From Punctularia strigosozonata HHB-11173 SS5 (lineage: Eukaryota; Basidiomycota; Agaricomycetes; Corticiales; Punctulariaceae): DNA of 64,000 nt. A model generated the notes under the pieces. That model searched no databases. It was not told the DNA's origin and saw only the letters and a list, made by a program, of their open reading frames with translations. Below are positions 1-10,937 of this stretch, in pieces. The stretch is from assembly GCF_000264995.1 (NCBI RefSeq), contig NW_006767440.1, positions 463,430-527,429 of the forward strand, read 5' to 3'. Made by a program: the position numbers and the translations under genes. Position 1 is the stretch's first letter; every line of letters starts with the position of its first letter.

Positions 1-3000
1 GATTCCTAGACTTCCCGGCCTCCAGTGCACCAATCACGCTCTGGTTGTCGGAGCGAATGATCACGTGGAGGCCGCTCCAGCCTCTCAGCAGGGCTAGGCG
101 TAGACCGAATTCTATTGCGACCATCTCGGCCCAGCCGATCTTCCGCGCTTCCGAGCGCCAGCCGGGCGCGAGCTTCCAGGCGTCCCATTCGCTGTTCAGG
201 ACGACGCCGACACCCCACGACGTGGAGGCGTCTACCCAGAAGTCACACTCGGTGATCTCTGGTGGGCGCTGCAGCGAACTCCCGCAGGGGCCCGCCTTCA
301 GGGTGGTCCTCCAGAATTCGATGTCGCCTAGGACTTGGCTGTTCGGCGTCCGCCGCGAGAAGGCCGAGGCGGCCAGTGGGAATGAGGACGAGAACTTTGA
401 TATGGCTACGAGTTTAGAGCGCCCGTCCGGAATGGCCAGGCTGCAATGGACGAGGGTCCCCATGACCCGCTCGGCTTCACGCTGTGTGAAGGTGCTTCCG
501 GCGACCCACGGATCGAGCTTGATGACGTATCGAGCCCGTTTGTCTTCGGGGACCGAGACCCATTTGCGCTCGAGGTCCCAGTCGAAGCCGAGGTAGCGGA
601 AGGTTGGCGCGAAATCCTTGGTCTTCGACGGCTTCCACGGCCAGCCCAGCCGCTCCGCCAGCCGGTGTACCTCGACTAAGCTATATGCGAATTCCGGAGG
701 TCGGCCTTCGCTCGCGCGGATGGGGTAGCGGACGAATGCGAAGTCGTCTACCCACTTCTTGAGGGCGTCGACACCGGTTTTCAAATATACTGCTGCCATG
801 CAGTCAGCGACCCTGCCCCATACCCCTGGAGAACTTGCCGGTCCGAAGGGCGCGCACGAGTCGATCCAGAATTGATCTCGCCACTGGACCACGAAGTGTG
901 GTTGCTGGTCCGGGCGGATGGGGATGCAGCGAAAGGCGGAATCAACGTCGAGTGTGGCCACCTGCGTGCCCGGCGGGGCATCCATGACGAGAACTGCCAT
1001 CTCCGAAAAGGTGCCCCACTCGCATGGGAACGAGTCGGAGTCGATAGCGGCGTTCACCGATGCGATGGCGGGATCGTTGCGTGGGTACGAGAAATCTTGT
1101 ATCATCCGCAATTCGGCGGTCCCGGCCTTTGGTACCGCGCCTAAGGGGGAGGTACGGAATGGGCCGATCAGCGTCTCGAGCCTCTCGCGGTCGAAGGGGC
1201 CTGTGTAGCGACGAGCTGCGCGTTCTTTGTGAATATACGAGTCGATTGCTTCCACGTTCGACAGTGAGGATTTATGATTAGGTGGCGTGTAAGTGATATG
1301 TACAGGGGACGGAATGCCCATATCGAATCCGATCCGCATGCCTAAGGGGACGTCCGAGAAGGTATCTAACAAACCGAGCGAGTCAAGCAGCGACTCCCAT
1401 TCATTTGGTTTGAACGGGGTCGTCACGGCTAGTGCTAGCGATGAAACAGAGGCTTGCGGAGTGGGCGTCTCCGCAGAGGGTGCAGCGGTGCTCTCCATGT
1501 GCGCAGGTGCCTGTGGCCGAGCAGCCCCTCTGCATGTTAAAGTGGAAGCAGTACCTCTTACCGGACTTGTCGGCGTAGCCCCCGTCTTGCGTCCTCGCGA
1601 TGAACATGGGACTCCCGTTGGCAAGAGTCTTCGCGAAGCACTCCTTCGTGCGGTGGGAGAAGCGTCCGCAGAGAAAGCAGCTCCGAAAGGAACTGCCGTT
1701 CTGGTCGGAAACTCGGCGTCTTGTCGAGACCGGGTTCCGCGATCCCCGTGAGGCCGACGATGCTCCTGCGGGCTCCCGCCTGCGGTTGGCCAGCGCGAGC
1801 TGGGCCTGTTGCGGTTGCGGCTGGAGTACTCGCCTCCCGAGGTGAGCGATATAGAGGTCGTCCCAGATCGCGCGATGGTGTTCGCGTGGATCGATGGGGG
1901 TATTGAGCCGGCGTCTGCGAATTTCGATGTCGTACGCGAGCCAGACCGGCCAGACGTTTTCGCTGCTGACGCCGCGGCGCAAGCGAATGTTCTCGTGATG
2001 GGTGTGCCAGTCCAGGTATTCGTGAGGGAGGTACTCTTCGAACAACTGGAGGTAACGTTGCCACGCTTGGAGCCACTCGGCGAACGAAAGCTGCATCTCG
2101 CCTTCCGGCGAGAGCGGTTGCTGGACTGGGACTAGGCCCCCGGATTCTATCTGCCACAGATTCACCAGGTTCGCGTTCGTGTCGATGCCTTGAGCCATGC
2201 AGGCGGCGTCCGTGAGGTGATGCAGCGGTACGTGCCTCCTGTGTCCCCTCTCGAAGATGTCGCAAATCTGCTGAGGGATGACGTAGTAGTTGACGTCTGC
2301 TACAACCCCGGCGACGCGTGCCGGACGGCCTCGCGATGATAACGGGGTTGGGGATGCGTGTACAGTCGGGAACTCGTCGACGTGACGGGCCTGTTGACGG
2401 GGGGCCGCCCTGGGTGCCGTGGACGAAAGACGAGGGTGTCGTGCGGCCCCGCGCCCTGGGCGGGGTTGGTCGCCCGGGTCCTCCAGCTCATCCGGCTCCG
2501 GGCTAGGCGACTCCGACCCGAATTCGCGGTTGGTGCTCTGACGCCCTAGGTTTTCTGTGAGTCCACAGGACCGGTAGCAGGTGTGTGCCAAGGAAGGGGC
2601 TAGCAAGAATGTATGGCTCGAGCCGTAGCAAGAATATGGAGGCGTGTAGCAAGACGCGAGCAAGGTGATAATTTACATCCGGCGAGGAGGCCGGGAAAGC
2701 AAGGAAGGAGGCATGTTAAAGAACTCAGTGAGGTGTATTGCTCACCTGATGATGTCGGGGGAGGGAGCGGTTGTGTCTCTGCCCGCGCCCGCGCCGGGCG
2801 AAGTGATTCTCTCCCCCTGCTCTCCGAGCGTGTCTGCAGCCTTTGCGAGCTCGTACGTTGGCTAGGAGTCCGCGAGTGAGAGCGCGTGGACACGGACGGG
2901 AGGCTTTGCTCTTGGGTGTCGGCTAAGCCTTGCCATTCCGAGTCCTCGTCTTCTGTGTCCTGGACGCGACCTTGGAGGTATTCGTTCTTCTCCCTGTCTG

Positions 3001-3199
3001 TGTAAAGGGCGGTGAACGACGGGTGATCGATGAGTTCGTCCTTGCGGTCGAGCAAGGCTTGCTTCGTCCGTGCCTTGAGGTCGTGGACGTTCCCTCCGGG
3101 GTCGACGCCGAGGGCTTCCGCCAGTTCGACCAGCGCTGCCCGGTTGAGCCGATAGTGGGGTTTGTTGAAGGGGTTGTCCCGCGGGGCCCACGGAGGCAT
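1..3199 (-). mobile_element. DIRS-like retroelement (tyrosine-recombinase type), left-truncated by the window
   Basis: A minus-strand retroelement fossil. The 5' part (about 1401-3199) is gag-like. It begins with a short SAP-like segment, is followed by low-complexity Arg/Ser/Pro sequence, and ends in two cysteine/histidine knuckle clusters (FLCGRFSHRTKEC and an RYCFHFN...C...HRCTLCGDAH region near 1440-1640). Downstream, about 1280-780, is a reverse transcriptase of the type I recall from basidiomycete DIRS elements (GAVPKAGTAELRMIQDFSYP, then TLDVDSAFRCIPIRPDQQPH). An RNase H-like segment (HVIIRSDNQSVIGALEAGKS) lies at the left edge. The tyrosine recombinase expected further downstream would lie outside the window. 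The visible coding portion looks largely whole. Family assignment rests on motif recognition, and age cannot be judged because no terminal repeat pair is visible. Confidence 0.8.
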
Positions 3200-3737
3200 G
3201 ATGGCTAGTGTCGAGTCGATGATACGCTGAAGCTACTACTCGCTGTCTCTAGCTGCTAGTGGGTTCTGAGGGAGAGAGGCGCGACACGCGTCGGAGTTTC
3301 AAAGTTCCTCCCTCGAGCCCAAGATGGCGCACCGAGCTTCGCTCGGTGCTCGCTTTTTGACTACCAACACGATCTAGTTTCTGGGTAGATTAGCAAAGAA
3401 TTGATAATTTTGAACCATCAATCGAAATTGCATTGATGGTACATCCATAGTACTCTTTCTGGAAGAAGGGATAGACGCGCTTGTTTGGGCGGGGTTCTCC
3501 GCTTGCGCTTGCGGTCAGCGGGATCCTATTTTGGGAAAGGCATCTAGGCAGAAGTCCAGTCATCCGCGTCGAACTCGTTTCTCAATTTCGATAACTCTCA
3601 CGTCCCATCCTGCCAGCTCTAAACTCTCCGAGCCGTCCGATATTACGAATTCTCATTGAAACGCGGTGGTGAACGGTATACGTCGACTACGTCGGAGTGT
3701 AACCGTGCGCGAAAGGAAAGTAGTCCCCTCTGCTTCC
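3200..3737. other. Non-coding stretch with a short hairpin, 5' side of the retroelement
   Basis: No gene is visible. A perfect 8-bp stem (GCACCGAG / CTCGGTGC) with a CTTCG loop lies at 3329-3349, about 130 bp upstream of the retroelement's first ATG, so it may belong to the element's leader. The remainder carries the 3' flank of the FunK1 kinase gene, which ends at 3738. Confidence 0.4.
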
Positions 3738-6631
3738 CTACTTCTTCATGCCCCGTAGCTGCTTAGCTTCTCGGTCCTGGTGAAGCCGCCTGCAGGCGTC
3801 GTCGGCAGGTGCCTTCAACCACTCATTGAATGCTTTCTCCGGCAAGTCCAGGTTTTGCATGAAGCGCTCTGCGAATACGTTCAACAACTCCGTGTTTTCT
3901 CGCGCTCGGTCCGCCTCTATGTCTTCCCGGGATTTGCTAGCTATTACCGTTGTTGTCCTACGGTGCCTCGTCAGGATGTCCCGCGACGCCTCGTAAGACA
4001 CGGCAGAGGTCCATAACGCGAGGTCCATCGCCAAAAGCCACGGCTGTCGCGATCCGTACACAATGTGCGCGACGTCTGTCACCGTCTTCCATGATGACAA
4101 GAATTTTAGCTTCTTGCCGCGGCAATCCTCGTAATCAGCCGTGTACCAGTCGACCGCCGGTAGGGTTTCGAGTGTCTCGTCGTTGGTAAAGCCGAGGTAT
4201 ATGATGACCCAAGCGAATGACTCCACGTCGTGACGGTAAAGACGCTCGATCTTCCCTTCCCAATATTCGTCGCAGAGTAGTTCCAGTGCCATGAAAGGCA
4301 CTGTCCCTGTCCTCTCCGTGCCCTGCGGTGCAGACTCCTCGTTCTTGTCGCGGATCCGAGAGAGGTCAAAGTCCCGAAGGACGCCGCCGAGAGTGTCCGG
4401 ATCCACGGCTAGATTATTTAGACTGATGTCCCCGTGTTCGATCGCATGAGAGGAGTCACCCTGCCACAGCAGGTGGTGACCTGTTTGATATCAGAAGGAC
4501 GAAGCCACCGACGTCACGAAACTTCCTCACATTTCATGATTTGCCACAGGGCCTTCAGGAGCTGTTTGCCGGTGAGATATTGTATGGGCTTCAGCCTCTT
4601 CTCGAAGACGACGCGCAACACGCGCGGAGCCCCATGCGCGGAATCATCCGACAGCGCTTCCCCCTCCTGCCCGCCCTGCGGGCATCGGCGCAACCTCGAA
4701 CGGATCCGGTCCGTAGAAAACTCGTGGTAATCCCGATACGCGACCACCGTCGGTAGATGTTTCACGACCTCCGGGTTGTCCTGGCCGATCTCGTACGCCT
4801 TCCTCACCACGTCCACCTCGCTTGGTCTTTGCGTTTGGGGAAACGACCACTTGGCGACGTAGGCGACGCCCTCGGCGTCCGGATCCTCCGCTTCGACGAC
4901 CGTGGTTCGACGACCCTTCAACACCGCTCGATCCGAGGCGAAAACCCGACGCGAAGGATAGACCCTCATGACCTTTTCGTCGCCCTCGTCGCCGAATTTG
5001 CGCGCCGTGACCGTGAAGAAATCCAGCGCTTGGACGGCCCGGCTTCGGGTGTTGCGACCGTGATCCACCTTAGGTGCCATTTCTGACTTCGGAACGACGG
5101 TGTGCTCGGCGAGGTCACGTTGAGCCCTCGAATTGACCTCGGGAGGTATGCCCCAATGGGTAAGGTCAAATCGCTGGTACATCATGAGCAGAAGGATATA
5201 GATGGGGGTGTGCGCGACGATGCTGAAGCCTTGCGACTGGATGGCGCCTGAGCTGTCGAAGTACCAAAGCCAGACCCAATGATCTATGGGGAGATGAGCG
5301 TCTCCTTCGGCGTCCACGAATGACGGAAAACGTGCCTTGTACGACCGCCCCGATCGCGTGCGTGCGAATGAGCCCTCGCACGGACAGCATCTCAGACGCG
5401 TACACGGCCAATTGAACCATGGGCGGTTGCCGGTCGTTCTCGCCCCCAGATTGCCCGGCGCTTTCTGCGGGGGGCGGATCGACGGCTCTGCCAGGCGTAG
5501 AACCTTTGGCCTCGATACCGCCGTCGACTGCGGACCACTTGCGCTTCTGGCCTGTTGCTGGTCGTCAGTCAAGCAGGAGTCCTGTGGAGTCGTCGAACCC
5601 ACCCGAAGAAGGCAACGACGGCGCCAAAGGAGGGACTTTGTGAGTCAGAGGGCCCAACTCCGCAGGGGCCGCGAACGGTACGGATTGACCGGGTTTGTAG
5701 TTTTGGACATCCGACCTGGTCTTGTCGTCGAATTTGGTTTTCTTCAGCTCGTTCACGGTCAGCACTTCATCCCAAACGACACTGATCTTGAGGTTGTCAC
5801 CGTCGTCCCATGAATGCGTGATCCAATCCTTGGCCTGCTTCCAATCCTTGGCCTGCCTTCCCTGCGACAGTATACCTCTCCAGGTGATGACCACCACGTC
5901 GGGCTTCCGATACGATCTGTGAACCTGACCGCGATCTCCAACGATCGTCTTCAAGTCGTGGCAGACGAAGAGTATGTCCAGGCCAGAAAGCGGCTGTAGA
6001 TGCTGGGCCAAGGCCGGGGGCATCTCGCGTAATCGTTCGAGGACGCCGTTTCCGAGCTCTATATACGGCCTGTACATGTCGTACTCCGATCCGCCGCCGA
6101 GAACATGTTTGCTGTGCGCAGGTCATCACGGGAGACGCAAAGAAGGCGGCTCGCGAATGCTCACAAATCGTCGACGAGGCCCTTGATATTTTTATCCTTG
6201 GCTATCTCGGACGCCCATTCGCGACACTGGTCCATCGGGGACGGTTGACCTGCTTCTGGTGGATTCCCGACGATGCCGAAGAAGTAATCCAACATGCTCT
6301 CGAGCGAGCACTGTGCGTGATGGAGGAGGTCGCTCGATACCCCTCGTCCGATGTCCGTCAGTCTATCGAGATCCGTCAACGGTGAGCGATTTTACAAACT
6401 CAGAGTCGATACGAGACTTTGCTTCGAATGCGCCGATTGGCCTTGCGATTCTTTCGAAGTGCCATTGTTGGATGGCGTAGCTTTCAGTGATTGACCCGGC
6501 GCGTCCGCTGACCGCGGTGGGGTAGCAGGTTGAGATGGAGGAACCTTCGGCGTCCTATGTGGAATCTCGAGAGGCGGGGTGGTGGTGTCTGACGACGGAG
6601 GATCCTGAGTATCCATGTGACCGTGCGGCAT
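3738..6631 (-). CDS. FunK1-type fungal protein kinase
   Basis: A kinase of the FunK1 family, expanded in Agaricomycetes; substrates are unknown. The N-terminal region carries KPDVVVITWRG, QLAVYASEMLSV and VWLWYFDSSGAIQSQGF, all typical of FunK1 proteins. The kinase part has a beta-3 lysine (YVAKWSF), a catalytic loop HGDISLNNLA (His-Gly-Asp in place of His-Arg-Asp) and DFDLSR in place of DFG. Introns supported by motif continuity are 4481-4530 (giving MKCHHLLWQGD), 5552-5602 (LPSSGQKRKWSAVDG) and 6112-6164 (GLVDDFKHVLGGG). Two further joins need only 33-34 nt introns (6363-6395 and 5284-5317); otherwise the reading frame shifts by one base near 5300-5390, which would make this a recent pseudogene. 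The start at 6631 (MPHGHMDTQ) is uncertain; in-frame ATGs lie at 6616 and about 6770. Confidence 0.8.
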
Positions 6632-6801
6632 GAGGTTGTTGGCCGGATTTACTCGAGGCAGCGCGGTCGGCGTAGCTTCCGATACGAGCGCCGACAGATG
6701 GCAGAGAGAGATATGGTGCGACAGTGGTGACAGGCGGGCGACGACGTTTGGTAGAGAGAAGTGATAATTCATGGAATCGGTTCGCGACACACGGTGTAGC
6801 C

Positions 6802-6813
6802 GTGGCGCGCCAC
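6802..6813. promoter_or_regulatory. 12-bp palindrome GTGGCGCGCCAC upstream of the FunK1 gene
   Basis: A perfect palindrome about 170 bp upstream of the likely FunK1 start. The same 12-mer occurs at 34362-34373 in the divergent promoter between the F-box and hydrolase genes. A palindromic GC-rich core is compatible with a dimeric regulator, but this is inference only. Confidence 0.3.
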
Positions 6814-6831
6814 ATACCACGTGGGATTAAG

Positions 6832-7066
6832 GTGCCGGGTCCGACTCCCTTTTTCTTTTCTATGCCACTTTTATCACCACAAAAACAGTAGATACATACA
6901 CGATCACCGAATATTTTACGATATAGCCAGAGACGAACGAACGTGATGTATACAATTAAGGGTAAAAACATGACGTAGCGCGACAACTGCACAGTAGCTT
7001 CCCATGTCCGATTGCAAGATCCGGACGGCTACCAAGCATCACCCACATCAGACCGCTGAGCATGGA
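6832..7066. other. Short AT-rich spacer
   Basis: Between the FunK1 5' region and the copia fossil. It holds T-rich and A-rich runs and no convincing reading frame. Confidence 0.3.
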
Positions 7067-8212
7067 CTAGTACTCGTGCGCGTTGACTTCCGCTTCCAAC
7101 AGGTGCGAAAGTTTGATGTTGACGGCCATCGGAGTGCCGACTGGATGACATTCCGCAAGTTCGTGGCGGGCGAGCAGATCTTCGATGTAGCGATGCTGCG
7201 ACAAAGTGATCATGCGCCGCGCGGGGTCCCGTTTCACCTCCATGTTGAGGACCCAATAACCGTCGCCCGATCCAGCGTCGGTTATCTCCCATTTGACAGA
7301 TGACTTGAATTCTAGGATGGCAGCGATGTTGTTGCCGAATATGAGCATATCGTCGATGTAGACCGCGACGATGAGTAAGATGTCACCGTCTCGCTTCCAG
7401 AAAACACTGTGGTTGGCTTCAGAGCAGGTGAAGCCTTCGGCCTCGAATTCAGAGCGGAGATGGTTATACCACTCGCGGCTGGCCTGCTTGAGTCCATAGA
7501 GGGACTTTTTGAGGAGCCATACCTTGCCGTGTTTGTCTGAGAAACCAGCTGGAGCCTCAATGGATATCTCTTTGGTGAGGTGACCGTGAAGGAACGCTGT
7601 CTTGACGTCGATTCGGTGTATCTCAAGATTGAGTTCAGTGGCGAGAGCGAGGAGAGCGCGGAGGGTTGAAAACTTGACTACAGGCGCGAAAGTTTCGTCG
7701 TAATCAACTCCCTCGATTTGCGAGAAGCCCTTTGCTAACGAACCGGGCCTTGTATCGAATAACTTCCCCATCAGGTCCACGCTTGTAGGTGAAAACCCAC
7801 TTCGACTTGATGACCTGGCGGTTGTGCGGGCGTTCGACGAGACCATAGACGTTGAGTTTGACAAACGATGCGAGCTCTTCCGCACATGCTGCCTTCCAAT
7901 TGACTGCATCTGGCCGCTTGGTGGCTTCCTCGTAGGTGAGTGGTTTTCGTCTGATTCCGTATCGTCATCTTCATCCTCGACTTCCGCCAGGGGTGGCATC
8001 TCGTAGTCAGCATCCGATAATCCACGCGTGCCAGAGGGGTCCTGGTTCTGAAGTTGCACGGCGCTGGTAGGAAGAGACTGCATAGCGGGCGTCATTATCG
8101 CGGACTGGCGCTGTGCGAGTGCGCGTTGAACGGCGTAAAGATTGCGCTGGTGGAATGACCGGCATTCGGGCACGGTTTTCGGGGTGGCCTTCTCGCCCGA
8201 TGGCAAACGCAT
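7067..8212 (-). mobile_element. Ty1/copia LTR-retrotransposon fossil (pol fragment)
   Basis: A fragment of copia pol in the minus strand. Typical reverse-transcriptase landmarks are visible: GVDYDETFAPVVKFSTLRAL, HRIDVKTAFLHGHL, LKKSLYGLKQASREWYNHL and the active-site box VAVYIDDMLIFG. Upstream sequence resembles the low-complexity linker between integrase and reverse transcriptase. Gag, protease, most of integrase, RNase H and paired LTRs are not recognisable, so this is a broken, truncated relic. It may have been left by partial deletion between the FunK1 and PKA genes. Confidence 0.85.
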
Positions 8213-8881
8213 TGCTTCGGGTGGTGACGACCATTCGGTGCTAGTCTGGGATGTAGAAGAGACATAGGGCTGTTCTCATGTCTTTGCCGGCGCTGCATTG
8301 GCAATGAACCGTGTCAACTCGACAAGCTTTATTCAGAAAAACAGCAGCCACGATAATATATTTCATACAACGAGGGTAGTGGCGATACGTAAGCAGCTTC
8401 GGAGCCGGGGAAAACCAATGGATACAATGTAGTGGGGATAATGCAGTCCGGAATCTACGGTCGACCGAGATATCGGCTCTTTGGGGCATTGTGGTTGGAG
8501 AGAAAGATGGGAGCGATTAAAGGATGCGCCGACGCACGTACGTAGGCGCGTCGGGCTGGCGGCAAATTCGACCGCCGATAGAGGAGTAAAGGACGAAGGG
8601 GGAGAGAGAGTTGGAACGAGTGATTAGGGCCCGAGCTCGGACGGGCCGGCTGGGGGGTCGGAGACGAGACGCGACGGGAAATGGATACAGTGAGCACTGA
8701 GTGTTGACGGATATCGAGTACGAAATCGAGCCGGGAGGGACCGCTCGGGGGTATTTGCGACAGAGAAAAAAAATTCGGAAAGGGGGAAGATCGGGATTGA
8801 ACCGGTGTGCTTTGTTGTGAGACAGCCGAGGGGTTTTTTTCTTTTTGCAGGCTGCAGGGCGGCTCGAAACCATTTTCGCCC
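8213..8881. other. Non-coding 3' flank of the PKA gene
   Basis: No gene seen. This stretch lies downstream of the PKA stop at 8882 and upstream of the copia relic, and probably includes the PKA 3' UTR. A T-rich tract follows at about 8831-8841. Confidence 0.35.
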
Positions 8882-10362
8882 TCAGGCAAAGTCGGCAAAG
8901 CAGGAGGCGGCGTCGAGGGAGACGACGTCGTCGTCGCGGACCAGGCCCGGTATCTCGTCCGCGGGCGGGTACGGCAGGTGGAGGAAGTGGCGCGTGTCCT
9001 CGACGCCGGACGTGTGCGGGATGATCGGCGCGCGGATCTCGCGGCGCTCGAGCGCGTCCCAGTCGACGCCGCGGAACCAGGCGTGGTCGAGCACGTCCTG
9101 CGCCTCGCCGTTGAGGTTTCCCAACCTCTTCGACTTGTCCGGCTCGAGCAGCGCGCGGACGAACTCGCGCGTGAGCGGGTCCATCTCGCGCGGGAAGTGG
9201 ACGCGGCCGCGGAGGATCTTGTCGTAGATGCCGTAGGCGGTCTCGTCGAAGAAGGGCGGGTAGCCGACCATCATCTCGTACGCGAGCACGCCCGCCGCCC
9301 ACCAGTCCGCGGCCTTGCCGTGCCCGTCCGACTGGATGATCTCCGGCGCGAGGTACTCGGGGGTGCCGCAGAGCGTCCAGGTGCGGTCGTCGACGATCTT
9401 GGCGAAGCCAAAGTCGGTGAGGCGGACGTAGCCGCGCGCGTCGAGGAGGAGGTTCTCCGGCTTGAGGTCGCGGTAGACGACGTTGAAGGAGTGGAGGTAC
9501 TTGAGCGCGAGCGCGATGGTGGCGAGGTAGAAGCGGGCAACGTCGGGCGTGAAGCGCTGCGCGCGCCGGAGGTGGGTGAAGAGCTCACCGCCGGGGACGT
9601 AGGAGAGCAGCATGTAGATGTTCAGGCTGTCCTGAAAGGTGGCGTAGAGGTCGACGACGAACGGGTGTCGGACGCGGGAGAGGATGTAGCGCTCGTTCTT
9701 GACGTGGTCGACCTGTCGGAGCCGGACGATCTCCGTTTTGCGGAGCACCTTGAGCGCGAAGTAGTTTTGCGCGCCGGGGACGCCGCCGCGGTGCCGGACG
9801 AGGAGAACGCGGCCGAAGGTGCCCGTCCCTGGAGCATACACGCGGGTCAGCTTACTCGCCATGGTGTGGGAAACGACATACCCAAGGTGCCCTTGACCTC
9901 AAAGTCGGTGAGCTTAAGCACGCCGGGTTTCGAGAGGCGCGACTGCTCGTGCTCGAGGTAGCGCAGCGGTGGCTTAGGTGCCGGTGCGTCTTCGTCTTCA
10001 CCGTCCATGCGCACGTCCGCGTCCGCGTGCTCCCGCCCGTATTTACGCACGGACACGGGGCGGTGCACGGGACTGTCGTCCGACGAGGCTGGGCGAGGCT
10101 CGTGGATGTGAGCGGGGATCGTGCGTTCCGGACCGCTGTAACGTGGCTCTGCGTCGACGACGATCGCGCCGTCGTCAAGGTCCGAGTCGTCCTCGTTGTC
10201 GCTGTGGCCGGGCGAGATGGGTGGCGAGGGGAGGCCGTCGGAGAGCATCGCCTCGGAGCCGCGCCGGGAGGGCGGTTGTGGTTGCGGGGGGAGGAGCGAA
10301 CGCGGGTCGGCGGGGTGGGAGAGAGCCGGGAGGGAGAGCGAGGAGGAGCGCGAAGGGTTCAT
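8882..10362 (-). CDS. cAMP-dependent protein kinase catalytic subunit
   Basis: An AGC-family serine/threonine kinase, the catalytic subunit of PKA, which acts downstream of cAMP in nutrient sensing, growth and mating. Exon 1 is 10362-9882 and exon 2 is 9828-8882. The 53-nt intron (GTATGT...CCAG) interrupts the glycine loop and splicing restores GTLGTGTFGRVLLVRH. Seen in order: beta-3 lysine (YFALKVL), YRDLKPENLLLD, TDFGFAK, activation loop TWTLCGTPEYLAPEI, AADWWAAGVLAYEM, and the AGC hydrophobic tail ending CFADFA. The N-terminal extension of about 160 residues is disordered and proline-rich and includes RRGSEAML, itself a PKA consensus site. The start ATG at 10362 has a good context (GCCACCATGAAC). 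A giant transposon begins 575 bp upstream of it. The gene looks intact. Confidence 0.93.
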
Positions 10363-10930
10363 GGTGGCGATTGGGGCACTGGGTGATTGATCCGACAAGA
10401 GGGGGTCGACGCAGCAGGACGTGGGGGTGCTACTGCTATGAAGTATGAAGGCGAATGAGCAGGAGGTATGCAGTGAACGTACGACGGATGACGCACCCGA
10501 AGTTCAGATAGAGGCGGACCCGGCGTTCAGATTAGGCCAAGCCAAAGACCGATGGTGGCGGGTTGGGTACTGGTGACTACGGGGCGCCGACGCAACTCTC
10601 GGGCGTGTCGGGAACGCGATAATGATGGATTTGCCACCGTAAGCAGAGCCCGAACGCGGTGCTGGACGGATGGGGGGAGAGCCGCAGTTGGCGGTCACGT
10701 CACTCCGAGGAGGGCAGCTTGAGCGCGAATAGTCCCGCCTGCGAGAGCACCTCTCCCGCGCGCTGCGGATGGCGACCAAGGCTGGAGTCGGGACGTAGTG
10801 GTCGAGGAGGAAGGAGGGCGGAAGGGAGAGGCGGGTGTGTGTGTGAGATCGCGCACGGGGAGGCGGGGCAGATATCCTCGGGCTCATGTGCATGGGAAGC
10901 TGCGGTCTGGCGCCTCTCCCGAAGAACGCT
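10363..10930. promoter_or_regulatory. PKA upstream region, cut by a transposon
   Basis: Sequence between the PKA start codon and the transposon target site. No gene is visible. The native upstream sequence continues on the far side of the element at 30848, so the original promoter is split by the insertion. Confidence 0.5.
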
Positions 10931-10937
10931 CGATCAT
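10931..10937. repeat. Target-site duplication, left copy (CGATCAT)
   Basis: CGATCAT abuts the outer end of the left terminal repeat and recurs exactly at 30841-30847, directly after the right terminal repeat. This defines both ends of the element and supports a single transposition event. Confidence 0.85.

Noticed and set aside
8790-8900. tRNA-like B-box (GGTTCAATCCC on the minus strand)
   Set aside because: No matching acceptor stem, D-arm or A-box at the right distance.
8807-9961. Long open frame of 384 codons on the plus strand
   Set aside because: Antisense shadow of the GC-rich PKA gene. Its Val/Glu/Arg-heavy composition and lack of any domain agree with that.
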